The position numbers and the translations under genes were made by a program. Below the pieces are notes generated by a model, which ran no database searches, was not told the origin of the DNA, and saw nothing but the letters and a program-made list of their open reading frames with translations. From Prorocentrum cordatum (lineage: Eukaryota; Sar; Dinophyceae; Prorocentrales; Prorocentraceae): a DNA stretch of 64,000 bases. The DNA lies in the NCBI GenBank assembly GCA_963575745.1, contig CAUYUJ010022059.1, forward strand, positions 298,823-362,822, read 5' to 3'. The first letter of the stretch is position 1. Each line of letters starts with the position of its first letter. This document shows positions 55,186-63,910 of this stretch, piece after piece.

Positions 55186-58100
55186 ATGGAGCAGCAGCTG
55201 CAGCAACTGGTCGATCAAGTTCAGAGGCTGACGACGGAGAGTCAGAACATGAGGCAGGAGCTTCAGAACAGGGACGTGGCGATCGCAGAGATGAGAGGAC
55301 AGCTTCAAGGTCAGCAGCAGGCTCAGCAGCAGGCTCAGCAGCAGCGGGTAGCCCCGCGCGGCGAGATGATGGATCCGAAGATCCTTCACAAGGTGAAGCC
55401 GTTCGACGGCCAAAGGTCGAGCTGGAAGACGTTCAGCTTCCAGTACAGAGCGTACCTGATCGCCCAGGATCGGAGGTACCGAGATCTTCTGGAAATGTGC
55501 GAGGACGGAGCCCAGGAGGTGGACAACGTCAACCTGGACCCGCAGGAGGAAGAACTCAGCACGCAGTTGTACTACGGCCTGGTCCTGGCCATGCCCGAGG
55601 ACTCGGTGGGCGAGCTGATCGTGAGGAACAGCCCAGTAGGAGAAGGAGCCGAGTGCTGGAGGAAGCTTCAGAAGGAGTACAACCCGAGCGAGGCAGGCAA
55701 CGTGCTGGCGATGTGGAGCAAGCTCACGGACACGAAGTTCGATGCCAAGGAAGACGTGATGGTGAGCATCAGCAAGCTGGACGAGGACATGGCGAGGTAC
55801 CAGAAGATGGCAGGAGAGCCCGTCTCGGACCTGATCAAGCGCGGCATCCTCACAAAGGCGCTGAAGGATCACGACGAGCTGCAGAAGCACGTGTTTCGGA
55901 ACAGCAGTCGGTTAAGTACGCACGAGCTTCTGAGATCCGAGGTAGTGTCGGCGTTGATGGCAGAGCGAGCGGTTCAGGACGACCCGATGGAGATCGGAGC
56001 GCTGAAGGGCGGAAAGAGACCGTGGAAAGGCCGCGGCAAAGGGAAAGACGGCAAAGGCAAGGAGAAGCCAACGAATCCCGACGCCGAGATCGAGTGCAAC
56101 TACTGCCACAAGAAGGGCCACCGCAGCGCAAACTGCCGAAAGCGGATCGCCGACGAGAAGAAGACAGCCGAGAAGGACAAGAAGGACAAGAAGCAGTTCC
56201 GAAAAGAGAAGGCAAAAGAAAAGAAGAAGATCGGGGCAGCGGCAGTCAGGGAGCTCGAAAGGTTACGACAGACAGGAGTGGGCACAGGATCAAGCTCGGC
56301 AGCACCGACACAACAGATGCTAGGAAGTCAGGGAAGCGCCGACAGCGCGATGACTCAGCAGGTGCTGCGCCCAGTCAACTGTGCGCTACAAGCGAAGATG
56401 ATTCTGGCCCTGAGGGCAGAGGTCACAAGAAGCGCAACCACACGATCGACTGGAAGTACTGCTTGCCTGGCTACTACCAATATGACTGCTGCTCTTGCAA
56501 GAAGACCTTTGAAGGATGGCGATGGCACTACGATCAGTGGCAGCTGGACTACTGTGCCGTGTGTGCCGAGTACTGCCTGGACAGCTTCAAGGACGGGGAA
56601 GAGCCAGACGACAACAAGAAGCCAAAGCCAAAGAAGCGCAAGAAAGGCTAGATTCGTCGCTGACGGCTGTAAGTACTGCGATATGCCAGCTGCGGTGAGC
56701 CCCGCGCTGGCCGGCCCCAGGCCTGTTACCATCGCTGGTCTTCGGCCCGTGGATGAAGATCAGAGCCCTGCGGATGACCGATTGCGGTTAGCCCCGCTTC
56801 GGAATGCGATCATGCTAGATTCAGGTGCGCAGATCAGTGCGATACCGAGGTCACAGGTGACCAAGCACAACTACACGCCGACGGACAGCAACGTTGTCGG
56901 CTTGAAGGGCATAGGAGGCGAGGAGATCGAGAGGTACGGCCACGTGGAGCTGAACCTATCCCGAGGAGGAGAGGTTATTCAAGTCGGTGCTGAGGTTGCC
57001 GATGTGGAGTACCCAGTTGTGGCTACAGACGCTGTAGTACAACGTGGTCAGAGTGTTCTTCATAGCCCTGCAGGTCACTGGATCATCAACGGTACCATCG
57101 AGCCACCTGACGGAGCTGAGTTCGTACCTCTACGTCGTCACCAAGGCAACTACTACTTAGAGTACGATCACATCATCGACGGCCAGACTCAACCAGAAGC
57201 TTCAAAGGTAGCTGCGGTACGAAAGACACTACCAAGGAAGGTACCAGCTGAACAGGAAGCTGGATCTTTGCCGAAGGTTCTAGGTCCCGAAGCCGATGAG
57301 ACCACAACTGTGCCAACGAGAGTGTTGAAGACTCCTCATCAACCTAGTGCTGCGGAGAGGGCCGCGCACGAAGGGCATCATCTACCTTTTCGGCCTTGGT
57401 GTCCCATCTGCGTGCAGGCTCGAGCGGACGATGACCCCCACCACGCTCAGGAACCAGCTGATGAGAACAAGATCCCGAAGGTGGTGTTCGACATCTTTTA
57501 CGTAGGGACGGACCAGCTGGCTGCGAAGTACAAGCTTAAAGGAGGTTACTTCAGCATCAGGGAGAAGACGTCGGTCACGAAGGCCGAGATAGACCAAGCG
57601 GTCTCTGTCTTGAATGTTATCGACTGTAAGATCTTGGCTCAGGCGACGTTGTACGCGAACAAGGAGATGGATGACTACAAGGTGTCCTTCCTGCTAGGCG
57701 TGCTGGAAGCTTGGGGTCACACAACAGTCATACTTCAGACAGACCAGGAGCCTGCCACCATGGCTCTGGCGCAGGCAGTTCGAGATCGCAGATCACACTC
57801 AACCTTGGTGCGGGGATCACCGCCCTTTTCCAAGCAGAGTGCAGGCTACGCTGAAGGAGGTAACAAGCTAGCAGCTGGTCTACTTCGAGCCTACAAGCTG
57901 AAGCTGGAGCACAAGCTGGGCAGCGAGATCAAGATGACGGATCCGATCGTGCCATGGCTTGTGAACTCGGTGGGGTGGATGATCACCAGATTCCAGCCTC
58001 GCAGTCACGGAGGTTCCTCCTACAAGATGCTCTACGGCAAAGAGTACAACGGCGAGATTGCGGAGATGGGTGAGCAGGTCTGGTATCGGATCTCAGCCCG

Positions 58101-61100
58101 AGTTGCCGCGGGACGTGGCAAATGGGAAGCCCGCTTCGCAAAAGGAATCTGGGTTGGTAAGAGCGAGCTGGACGACACACATCTCGTGATCGATCCTGAA
58201 CGTGGAGTGCAGAAGGTCAGAACGGTGCGAAGGATGCCTGAGGAGTTCAGGTGGCAGCCCGAGCTCATCCAGCACATCAGGGTGACGCCCTGGAAGCAGA
58301 CGCCCGACAAGAGTTCAGGAACCATCGGACGCAGCATGTACATCACGGAGCGCATGATCGATGCTCATGGTCCTACCGACGATTGCAGGAAGTGCAGTAC
58401 AGGATACGGTTCGCATTCGGCAGCCTGCCGACAGCGTTTCGAGACCATTCAGGCCGACTTGCTGCGCGAGAAGTTGGCGAAGGACCCTGTGGCCCCTGAG
58501 GCTACAGTCGTGGTGCCAGCGCCGGCTGCGGGAAGCCCCGCGCCTGGAGCCGCACCCGGAGGAGCAGCGGCATCAAGCAGCAGTGAGGTTGCGGTGAGCC
58601 CCGCACCTGCTGCCAGCGACGTAGCTATGGTTCCTGGCCCAGGAGAGGCTGAGGTGCAGACAGCCATGGACACGGAGAGTGGAGAGCTCAGGAGCGACTT
58701 TCGGCGAAGTGCCCCAGGTGAAGTTCGTGAAGGAGCTGAGGTCAAGAAGCCCAGGGTAGCAAGCATTGGGCATCTCTCTGTCTGTGAGTTGGCAGTCTGC
58801 GAGGAGGGCTACGACGAGAGCTTCGACCCCATGTGGGATCCACACCCAAAGCGCAGTGCGAGATGTTCCGAGAGGTGTGAGAAGCACTCATCACGATGCC
58901 AGTTACGAGAATGCCATCAAGCTGAGTGTGCATGCAGGAGATGTTTGATGAGCCACATCGGCACAATCAGGAGCCACTTAGGAGATCCTGAGGAGCAACA
59001 GGTGGAGCAGATGGTTGAGGTGAGTGCCGAGCTGCATGAGAAAGACCAGTGGAGCCCAAAGACGATACACTACGATTACTACACTGGAGAGCCTCTGGAT
59101 GAGGACCTGTATCAGAAGGGTCGCGACGACGAGCTGCAGGCCATGAAGGACTACGGGGTCTACGTGGAAGTGGCGACATCGACGGCGACCGACGGCAAGC
59201 ACATTGGAGGTTTCCCGATAGCCCACATGAAAGAAGGAAAGGTCAGGTGGAGGTTCGTAGCAACCGAGGTGAACAAGTACGAGGTCAGGGAGGACAACCA
59301 CCAAGGCACGCCCCCGCTCATGATTGTCAGAGCGACGCTGAGCCGTGCCGCTTCAAGTCCAACTTCCAGCGGGCAGCACCTGCGGAAGATACAAGTCTGG
59401 GACGTCAGGAAGGCTTTCTTCAACGCTGACTTAGACGAGACGATCTACGTGCATCCTGGGAGAGAGCTGTGTCCGCCTGGAAGGTGCTGGTGGTTACGCA
59501 AGGCCATGAACGGTACCAGGAAGGCGTCGCAGATGTGGGGTGAGCTTGTGAGAACTACTATGGACGACGGTCATTGGGAATGCTTGGTCGGAACTCCTAA
59601 CGTGTTCTACTTACCTGCTAGCCCCAACACAGCCCCCTTCGACGAGGATAGCACAGCGATCTGCCATGGCGATGACTTTCTTGCTGAAGGCTACGACGAG
59701 CAGCTGGACGAGCTGGACGAGTTGTTGAAGCAGCAGTTTGAGGTCACGGCCAGCGCCAGACTTGGACCAGGAGCGGTAGGGCAGACTACATACCTCAAGA
59801 GGACGATCGGTTACACCGACAAGTTACCAGGTTGCGAGGAGCCAGGTTTCTTCTGGACTGCCGATCCCAAGCATGTGGACTTCATGATCAAGTGGACGCA
59901 GAAGCGAGGTTGTAAACCAGCTCCCACTCCAGGAACGAAAGCTACAGGACAAGGCCGACGAGACAGCCTAGACCTTCTTTCCAAGGATCGTGCTCGAGAA
60001 GTGGCGGGTGCAGCTGGCACCGCTCTTTACCTTTCTTCGGACAGGCCCGACACGATGTACGCCAGCAAGACAGCGATGCAGCACGTCTCCAACCCGAACG
60101 TCTTGATGCATGCGCGTGTTCAGCGGCTTGGAAGGTACTACGAAGGACAGCCTGTGTTGGTCTGGTGTTACCCACTTCAAGGTACTCCTGAAGGCATTCG
60201 TGTAGATGGTGACGCGGATTGGGCACCTACGAGTGAACTACAGCGGCGATCTACCAGTGGAGGAGCTGTGAGGTATGGTGACCACACTTGGGACTGCTAC
60301 TCAGTGACGCAGAGTACGATAGCCCTAAGTTCAGGGGAATCCGAGATGTATGCCACGGGAAGTGCGACAGCCAGAGGACTTCAGTGTAAGACTTACCTGA
60401 TCGAGACCCAGAGGCCCTGCAACCTGAAGATCTATAGTGACAGCACAGCTGGACGTGGGATGTGCAGCCGAGTTGGGGTGGGCAAGGTCAGGCACCTGGA
60501 GTTGAGGTACTTGTGGATTCAGGAGCGGTTGCGTCTCAAGGCGTTCGAGCTTCACAAAGAGGACACCAGCAAGATGACAGCCGACATGCTCACGAAGTAC
60601 AGCGAGTGGCCGACAATCGAGAAGCATTGCACCACTCTCAACCTCAGGTTCGGAAAGCAGTTGAAGGGCTTGAGCGCGATGGCAGTTTTCACGGAGGTCG
60701 TGACGAAGGTGTCAGGCGAGAAGGTGACAGTGTACGGAGGTTCTGACGAGGTTGCGGTTTGCCCCGCGCCTGTCAGCCACTACGTGGACAGCGAGGAGTT
60801 CTGGTTCTTCCTGAAGTTGGGACTTGTTGTGGTGACTGCAGCCAGTGTGTTTTTACTGGGGTGCTGGTGTGGTTGCTACTTCAAGAACTTCTACGACAAG
60901 TTCCTCCTCCAGGGTGCGGTTAACCCCGCCTCTGGAAGCACTTGCACACCATCTGCGCGGGCTGACGTCGAGTTCAAGACCGTGTGTGTACAGCAGGACA
61001 AAGGAGCAAGGCACAAGCTCTTAAGCACGTTTCTTGTAGCTGACCTGCGAGCTGTCTTGAAGGCCAAGAGCCTGGCCGTGTCAGGGATCAAGGAGGACCT

Positions 61101-61275
61101 GGTCACGAGGATGATCAAGCACGGGTGTGTTCTGTCGGATCGCCAGGCCAAAGAGATCGAGCAGCTGCGGGTGATGGCTACAGCGCGTGGACCTCTTGCC
61201 AAGCTGAGCTTGCAGGACATCAGCAGTCCAGAGGCCGCGCAGAAGTGGATCGAGACGTTCAAGAGCGAGTGCTGA
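55186..61275 (+). CDS. gag-pol: Copia Gag-Pol polyprotein, 2029 aa
   Basis: It encodes the proteins for retrotransposition: particle, processing, cDNA synthesis and integration. The ATG at 55186 is the first in frame (a GTG lies at 55159). Residues 1-55: Gln-rich coiled coil. About 70-280: Gag core. 304-317: CCHC knuckle (Cys304, Cys307, His312, Cys317). Asp545-Ser-Gly-Ala: protease. His728/His732/Cys739/Cys742: compact integrase zinc site. Asp769, Asp853, Glu890: integrase catalytic triad. About 1140-1280: Cys-rich and Ala/Pro linkers. About 1316-1600: reverse transcriptase with Asp1406 and His-Gly-Asp1496-Asp1497. Asp1676, Glu1718, Asp1752: RNase H. 1872-1899: hydrophobic membrane-like segment ending Cys-Trp-Cys-Gly-Cys. 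About 1951-1986: SAP-like motif. No stop or frameshift. The sites are seen directly; the SAP assignment is inferred from pattern. Confidence 0.95.
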   Translation: MEQQLQQLVDQVQRLTTESQNMRQELQNRDVAIAEMRGQLQGQQQAQQQAQQQRVAPRGEMMDPKILHKVKPFDGQRSSWKTFSFQYRAYLIAQDRRYRDLLEMCEDGAQEVDNVNLDPQEEELSTQLYYGLVLAMPEDSVGELIVRNSPVGEGAECWRKLQKEYNPSEAGNVLAMWSKLTDTKFDAKEDVMVSISKLDEDMARYQKMAGEPVSDLIKRGILTKALKDHDELQKHVFRNSSRLSTHELLRSEVVSALMAERAVQDDPMEIGALKGGKRPWKGRGKGKDGKGKEKPTNPDAEIECNYCHKKGHRSANCRKRIADEKKTAEKDKKDKKQFRKEKAKEKKKIGAAAVRELERLRQTGVGTGSSSAAPTQQMLGSQGSADSAMTQQVLRPVNCALQAKMILALRAEVTRSATTRSTGSTACLATTNMTAALARRPLKDGDGTTISGSWTTVPCVPSTAWTASRTGKSQTTTRSQSQRSARKARFVADGCKYCDMPAAVSPALAGPRPVTIAGLRPVDEDQSPADDRLRLAPLRNAIMLDSGAQISAIPRSQVTKHNYTPTDSNVVGLKGIGGEEIERYGHVELNLSRGGEVIQVGAEVADVEYPVVATDAVVQRGQSVLHSPAGHWIINGTIEPPDGAEFVPLRRHQGNYYLEYDHIIDGQTQPEASKVAAVRKTLPRKVPAEQEAGSLPKVLGPEADETTTVPTRVLKTPHQPSAAERAAHEGHHLPFRPWCPICVQARADDDPHHAQEPADENKIPKVVFDIFYVGTDQLAAKYKLKGGYFSIREKTSVTKAEIDQAVSVLNVIDCKILAQATLYANKEMDDYKVSFLLGVLEAWGHTTVILQTDQEPATMALAQAVRDRRSHSTLVRGSPPFSKQSAGYAEGGNKLAAGLLRAYKLKLEHKLGSEIKMTDPIVPWLVNSVGWMITRFQPRSHGGSSYKMLYGKEYNGEIAEMGEQVWYRISARVAAGRGKWEARFAKGIWVGKSELDDTHLVIDPERGVQKVRTVRRMPEEFRWQPELIQHIRVTPWKQTPDKSSGTIGRSMYITERMIDAHGPTDDCRKCSTGYGSHSAACRQRFETIQADLLREKLAKDPVAPEATVVVPAPAAGSPAPGAAPGGAAASSSSEVAVSPAPAASDVAMVPGPGEAEVQTAMDTESGELRSDFRRSAPGEVREGAEVKKPRVASIGHLSVCELAVCEEGYDESFDPMWDPHPKRSARCSERCEKHSSRCQLRECHQAECACRRCLMSHIGTIRSHLGDPEEQQVEQMVEVSAELHEKDQWSPKTIHYDYYTGEPLDEDLYQKGRDDELQAMKDYGVYVEVATSTATDGKHIGGFPIAHMKEGKVRWRFVATEVNKYEVREDNHQGTPPLMIVRATLSRAASSPTSSGQHLRKIQVWDVRKAFFNADLDETIYVHPGRELCPPGRCWWLRKAMNGTRKASQMWGELVRTTMDDGHWECLVGTPNVFYLPASPNTAPFDEDSTAICHGDDFLAEGYDEQLDELDELLKQQFEVTASARLGPGAVGQTTYLKRTIGYTDKLPGCEEPGFFWTADPKHVDFMIKWTQKRGCKPAPTPGTKATGQGRRDSLDLLSKDRAREVAGAAGTALYLSSDRPDTMYASKTAMQHVSNPNVLMHARVQRLGRYYEGQPVLVWCYPLQGTPEGIRVDGDADWAPTSELQRRSTSGGAVRYGDHTWDCYSVTQSTIALSSGESEMYATGSATARGLQCKTYLIETQRPCNLKIYSDSTAGRGMCSRVGVGKVRHLELRYLWIQERLRLKAFELHKEDTSKMTADMLTKYSEWPTIEKHCTTLNLRFGKQLKGLSAMAVFTEVVTKVSGEKVTVYGGSDEVAVCPAPVSHYVDSEEFWFFLKLGLVVVTAASVFLLGCWCGCYFKNFYDKFLLQGAVNPASGSTCTPSARADVEFKTVCVQQDKGARHKLLSTFLVADLRAVLKAKSLAVSGIKEDLVTRMIKHGCVLSDRQAKEIEQLRVMATARGPLAKLSLQDISSPEAAQKWIETFKSEC

Positions 61276-61528
61276 GACCGTTCCAGAGGCTCTCAGGTGA
61301 TCCACGGAGAGGGCCAGGAGAATGGTCGCAGGAAGCACTACGACAGCCGAAGGTGAGCTTTCTTTTACAGGCTGCGGTTTGCCCCGCGCCTGCCCTCTGC
61401 GGGTAGCCCCGCGATGGGCTTAGGTGGGCAGCGCCGTTGCGAGGCCTGCTAAGGGAGCACAAAGTGGTTTCCCTGTGGCTCACTTTTCTCGGCTGGAGGC
61501 CGAGCCGCTTCCAGCGCCCAAGGAGAGG
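61276..61528 (+). other. 3-prime untranslated part of the element with polypurine tract
   Basis: 253 nt between the stop and the 3-prime LTR. It contains two copies of the GCGG...CCCCGC hairpin word (61374-61387, 61399-61412). The purine run AAGGAGAGG at 61520-61528, directly before the LTR, is the likely plus-strand primer. Confidence 0.85.
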
Positions 61529-61686
61529 TGCTGGGAAGTTTGTAGTTTTACACATATATGTGATTATAGAAAATATAATCAGACTGTCCTGGAGGATCCA
61601 GGAAATCCTGCAGCCCTTTGTTGCTCGAGAAAAAGAGCGACCCTCACCTCCCCCCTTTCTCCGCGAAGGGGGTGGGTGCGCGTGCA
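61529..61686 (+). repeat. 3-prime LTR
   Basis: Identical over all 158 bases to the 5-prime LTR. Confidence 0.95.
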
Positions 61687-61809
61687 CGCCAAGCATTTTT
61701 CTCAGCGCCTCCAGGTTTCCTTGGGGGCGCCCCAACGACTTCGCATTATTCGCATCATATGTCCTAGTTTTGCTTTCCAGGTTTCCTCCATTTCGAACAT
61801 TTCCTTTGT
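61687..61809 (+). pseudogene. Host gene exon, 3-prime side of the insertion
   Basis: Counting the CGCCA duplication once, the frame that entered the element at 54598 resumes as Lys-His-Phe-Ser-Gln-Arg and stays open to about 61809, where a donor-like GTAAGC (61810-61815) follows. The frame across the empty site is therefore preserved, supporting the view that this was a single exon of about 312 nt. An alternative donor after CTCCAG at 61716 would shorten it. Confidence 0.45.
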
Positions 61810-61815
61810 GTAAGC

Positions 61816-62750
61816 AGAATTCCTGTCCTGTCTCATGACCCTGGGCCATGCCGCAAGGCCCCAGCAACGTTTCAGATCTAGCTGGATGCGTCAATGCCAA
61901 AATCTATCATTGTCTTTTTCTGTCGATTGTTTCTCTCATTCCAGGAGCAGCGATGTGTACTTTCCGCCTTGCGAGCGCACGTTTTTGGTGATTGACCAGG
62001 CAAGTATGCGCTAGGTGGATGCGTCTGTATCCTGATCCCGTGTCAGGGCTCAGATCTCAAGCTTCAGGTCTCAGGTTGGTAAGTGCGTGGCGCGCCGATT
62101 TGTTGCTGGCCGCCCCTTCCCAGGCAAGAGAGGATGCATGGAAATATGGATATGTGGAGAAGTGGCATGGGGAGACATGTCAAGAAGGGAAATGGGAGCG
62201 TCTTAATCTGCCTCCTCCATAAGCAGTCTGCCCTTGTTGCAGTTCGGTCCCCCCCATGCTGTGTGCACCGAGGTTGGCTAGCCCGGCTTTGACCAGGGAG
62301 GGGGCTGGAAAGATGATGATGCCGGCCATGCGCAGAGGGGGGTAGGGGGAGTGGGGAAGGTGTTTTAGAAGCATTCCTGCTTCTTAGAAGGCGTGGGCCT
62401 TTGCCTGATCCCCCTTGGGGATCCTTTCTGGAGCGTTCTTGGAGCTCTGTTGATCCGTATTTCACGTCCCACGGGTCGTTTTGATGACCTTTTGGGCAGT
62501 CTCGGCACCCTCCCGGGGGGGCTCATTAGCCGGCGCGGGTCGGTCTCGGGGGCCCTTTGAGCCGTCCTGGAGCGTCGGGAACCAAAGAAGCGGGGAATCG
62601 TCAAGCCTGGCGAAGGACCCAACCACATGCATTTGTGAGCACCGCAGTTGTGGGTATCGTCTTCGGTCGAGCTCCATATGGTCCACGAATCGATGTACTT
62701 GTGGGGAGAGAAGCATGTCAGACTGTCAGCCCTGAGCTTTCTGTGGGTCT
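61816..62750. other. No firm gene
   Basis: Mixed composition. Frames at 62365-62892 (minus) and 62481-62808 (pl us strand) are open but overlap each other and a repeat. Further exons of the interrupted gene may lie here but cannot be delimited. Confidence 0.4.
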
Positions 62751-62754
62751 CCCT

Positions 62755-62892
62755 GTGGGCGAGACGCATGTAAACCCTGCCATTGGGGCCTTCGGTGGAG
62801 GATCCTAGAGGACCACAAAACGCTGTACAGTGTGGGGGAGACGCACGTAGTCCCTGGCATTGGGACTTTCGATGGAGCTTCCTATGGACCAC
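62755..62892. repeat. Two diverged tandem units of about 75-80 bp
   Basis: GGGCGAGACGCATGTAAACC ... CATTGGGGCCTTCGGTGGAG ... GGACCAC at 62757-62815 is echoed by GGGGGAGACGCACGTAG ... CATTGGGACTTTCGATGGAG ... GGACCAC from 62835. Confidence 0.65.
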
Positions 62893-62894
62893 GA

Positions 62895-63740
62895 CCCTGG
62901 CAAGTCCGCGGCGATAACGGGGGTGATCAATGATCGAGCGCGGGGGGCAAGGCAGCGCCGATCACATCACGGCGGGAGTGAGCCGCGCGCGACATAGTGT
63001 GTCTGCGGCCACCACAATACGCCTGCGAACACCGCGACTTTGAGCGACGCGATCACCGCGACATGCCCGACAGTTCCGCAGCGTGTGCAACCACAGTAGC
63101 TGACGACGAGCCTCCCAAAGGCCCAACGAGGGCGAGAACCCCCTAAAAGCCTCAATTCTTAAGATCCCCCTTCGGCCCCGCCCCCGGTGATGGACTCGTC
63201 TTTCTGGTTCCGACTCTCATCCAGCTTCCACGTCTCCGATTCCGGCCACTCCGATTCGTGTCGTGACTCGGGCCCTGACCCGCCCGCGTTGCCCTCGCAA
63301 TCTCAGATGGGGTTAGGACGGAAATCTATCCGTTCCAGAGCGTTCCGGAACGCTTTTAGAGCGCTCCGGAACGCTCTGAGGAGGCCGCGGCGCCCGAGGC
63401 ATCCTCCAGAGCCGCCGGATCTCAGAGATTTCCGAAGTACCCTCCCCGATGTCATCTTCGCCCTGGCTTCGTCTTACAGAGCTACATACAGTCAGGGCCG
63501 GTCCGTCGGACCGACGGTGCGCGCTCCGCTGCTGGGGCCCCGCTGGCGGCGGCAGGACTCCTCGGCCGCACTGCTGCCGGCCGCCGTGGGGGCGCCGGGG
63601 CCGCGGCGTCGGGCCCGCCGCGCCCGGCCCCTCCCCGCGCGGCGGGAGCCCTGTCTTCACTCGCGGTTGACCGCACCTCGGGGGCGTCCACGAGGGGGTG
63701 AGGACAGTCGGGTTGATTCGAAGTGGGGTCCAGCGACAAT
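62895..63740. other. GC-rich stretch with twin palindromes, no gene
   Basis: A perfect 16-bp palindrome AGCGTTCCGGAACGCT (63339-63354) is followed by a near-palindrome at 63358-63377. The rest is C/G-rich with no convincing frame. Confidence 0.6.
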
Positions 63741-63744
63741 GGGG

Positions 63745-63910
63745 TGGTGCAATAGATTTGGTGCAATAGATTTGTGGGGGTGCAACAGATTTGGGGCGTG
63801 CAATACATTCCGGGGCGCAAATGTATTGCTGGGTTTTCGCGTACAATGCAGTAGTTGCAATGCAATGCAATCCAATCCTTTGCCGCAATACATTTACAAC
63901 ACAATTGCCC
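63745..63910. repeat. GTGCAATAGATTT-type short repeats
   Basis: GTGCAATAGATTTG occurs at 63747 and 63761. Variants (GTGCAACAGATTTGG, GTGCAATACATTCC) follow, and inverted forms (CAAATCTATTGCA-like) end the tract near 63910-63922. Confidence 0.7.

Larger units (their letters stand above)
54599..61686 (+). mobile_element. Complete Ty1/copia LTR retrotransposon, 7088 bp
   Basis: All expected parts are present in order: a 158-bp LTR with TG...CA ends, primer binding site, 429-nt leader, one intact polyprotein frame, 253-nt 3-prime part, polypurine tract, and an identical LTR flanked by CGCCA duplications. The domain order integrase before reverse transcriptase defines Ty1/copia (Pseudoviridae-like). 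LTR identity over 158 bp and an unbroken frame point to recent insertion and possible autonomy. The coding part is longer than the 1300-1450 codons usual for copia, with extra Cys-rich, membrane and SAP-like parts. Confidence 0.95.

Noticed and set aside
55116-56651. 511-codon frame overlapping the start of Gag-Pol
   Set aside because: Beyond 55185 its Arg/Ser/Gly-rich product is the shifted reading of the intact Gag frame. Only the part before the Gag ATG is kept as an observation.
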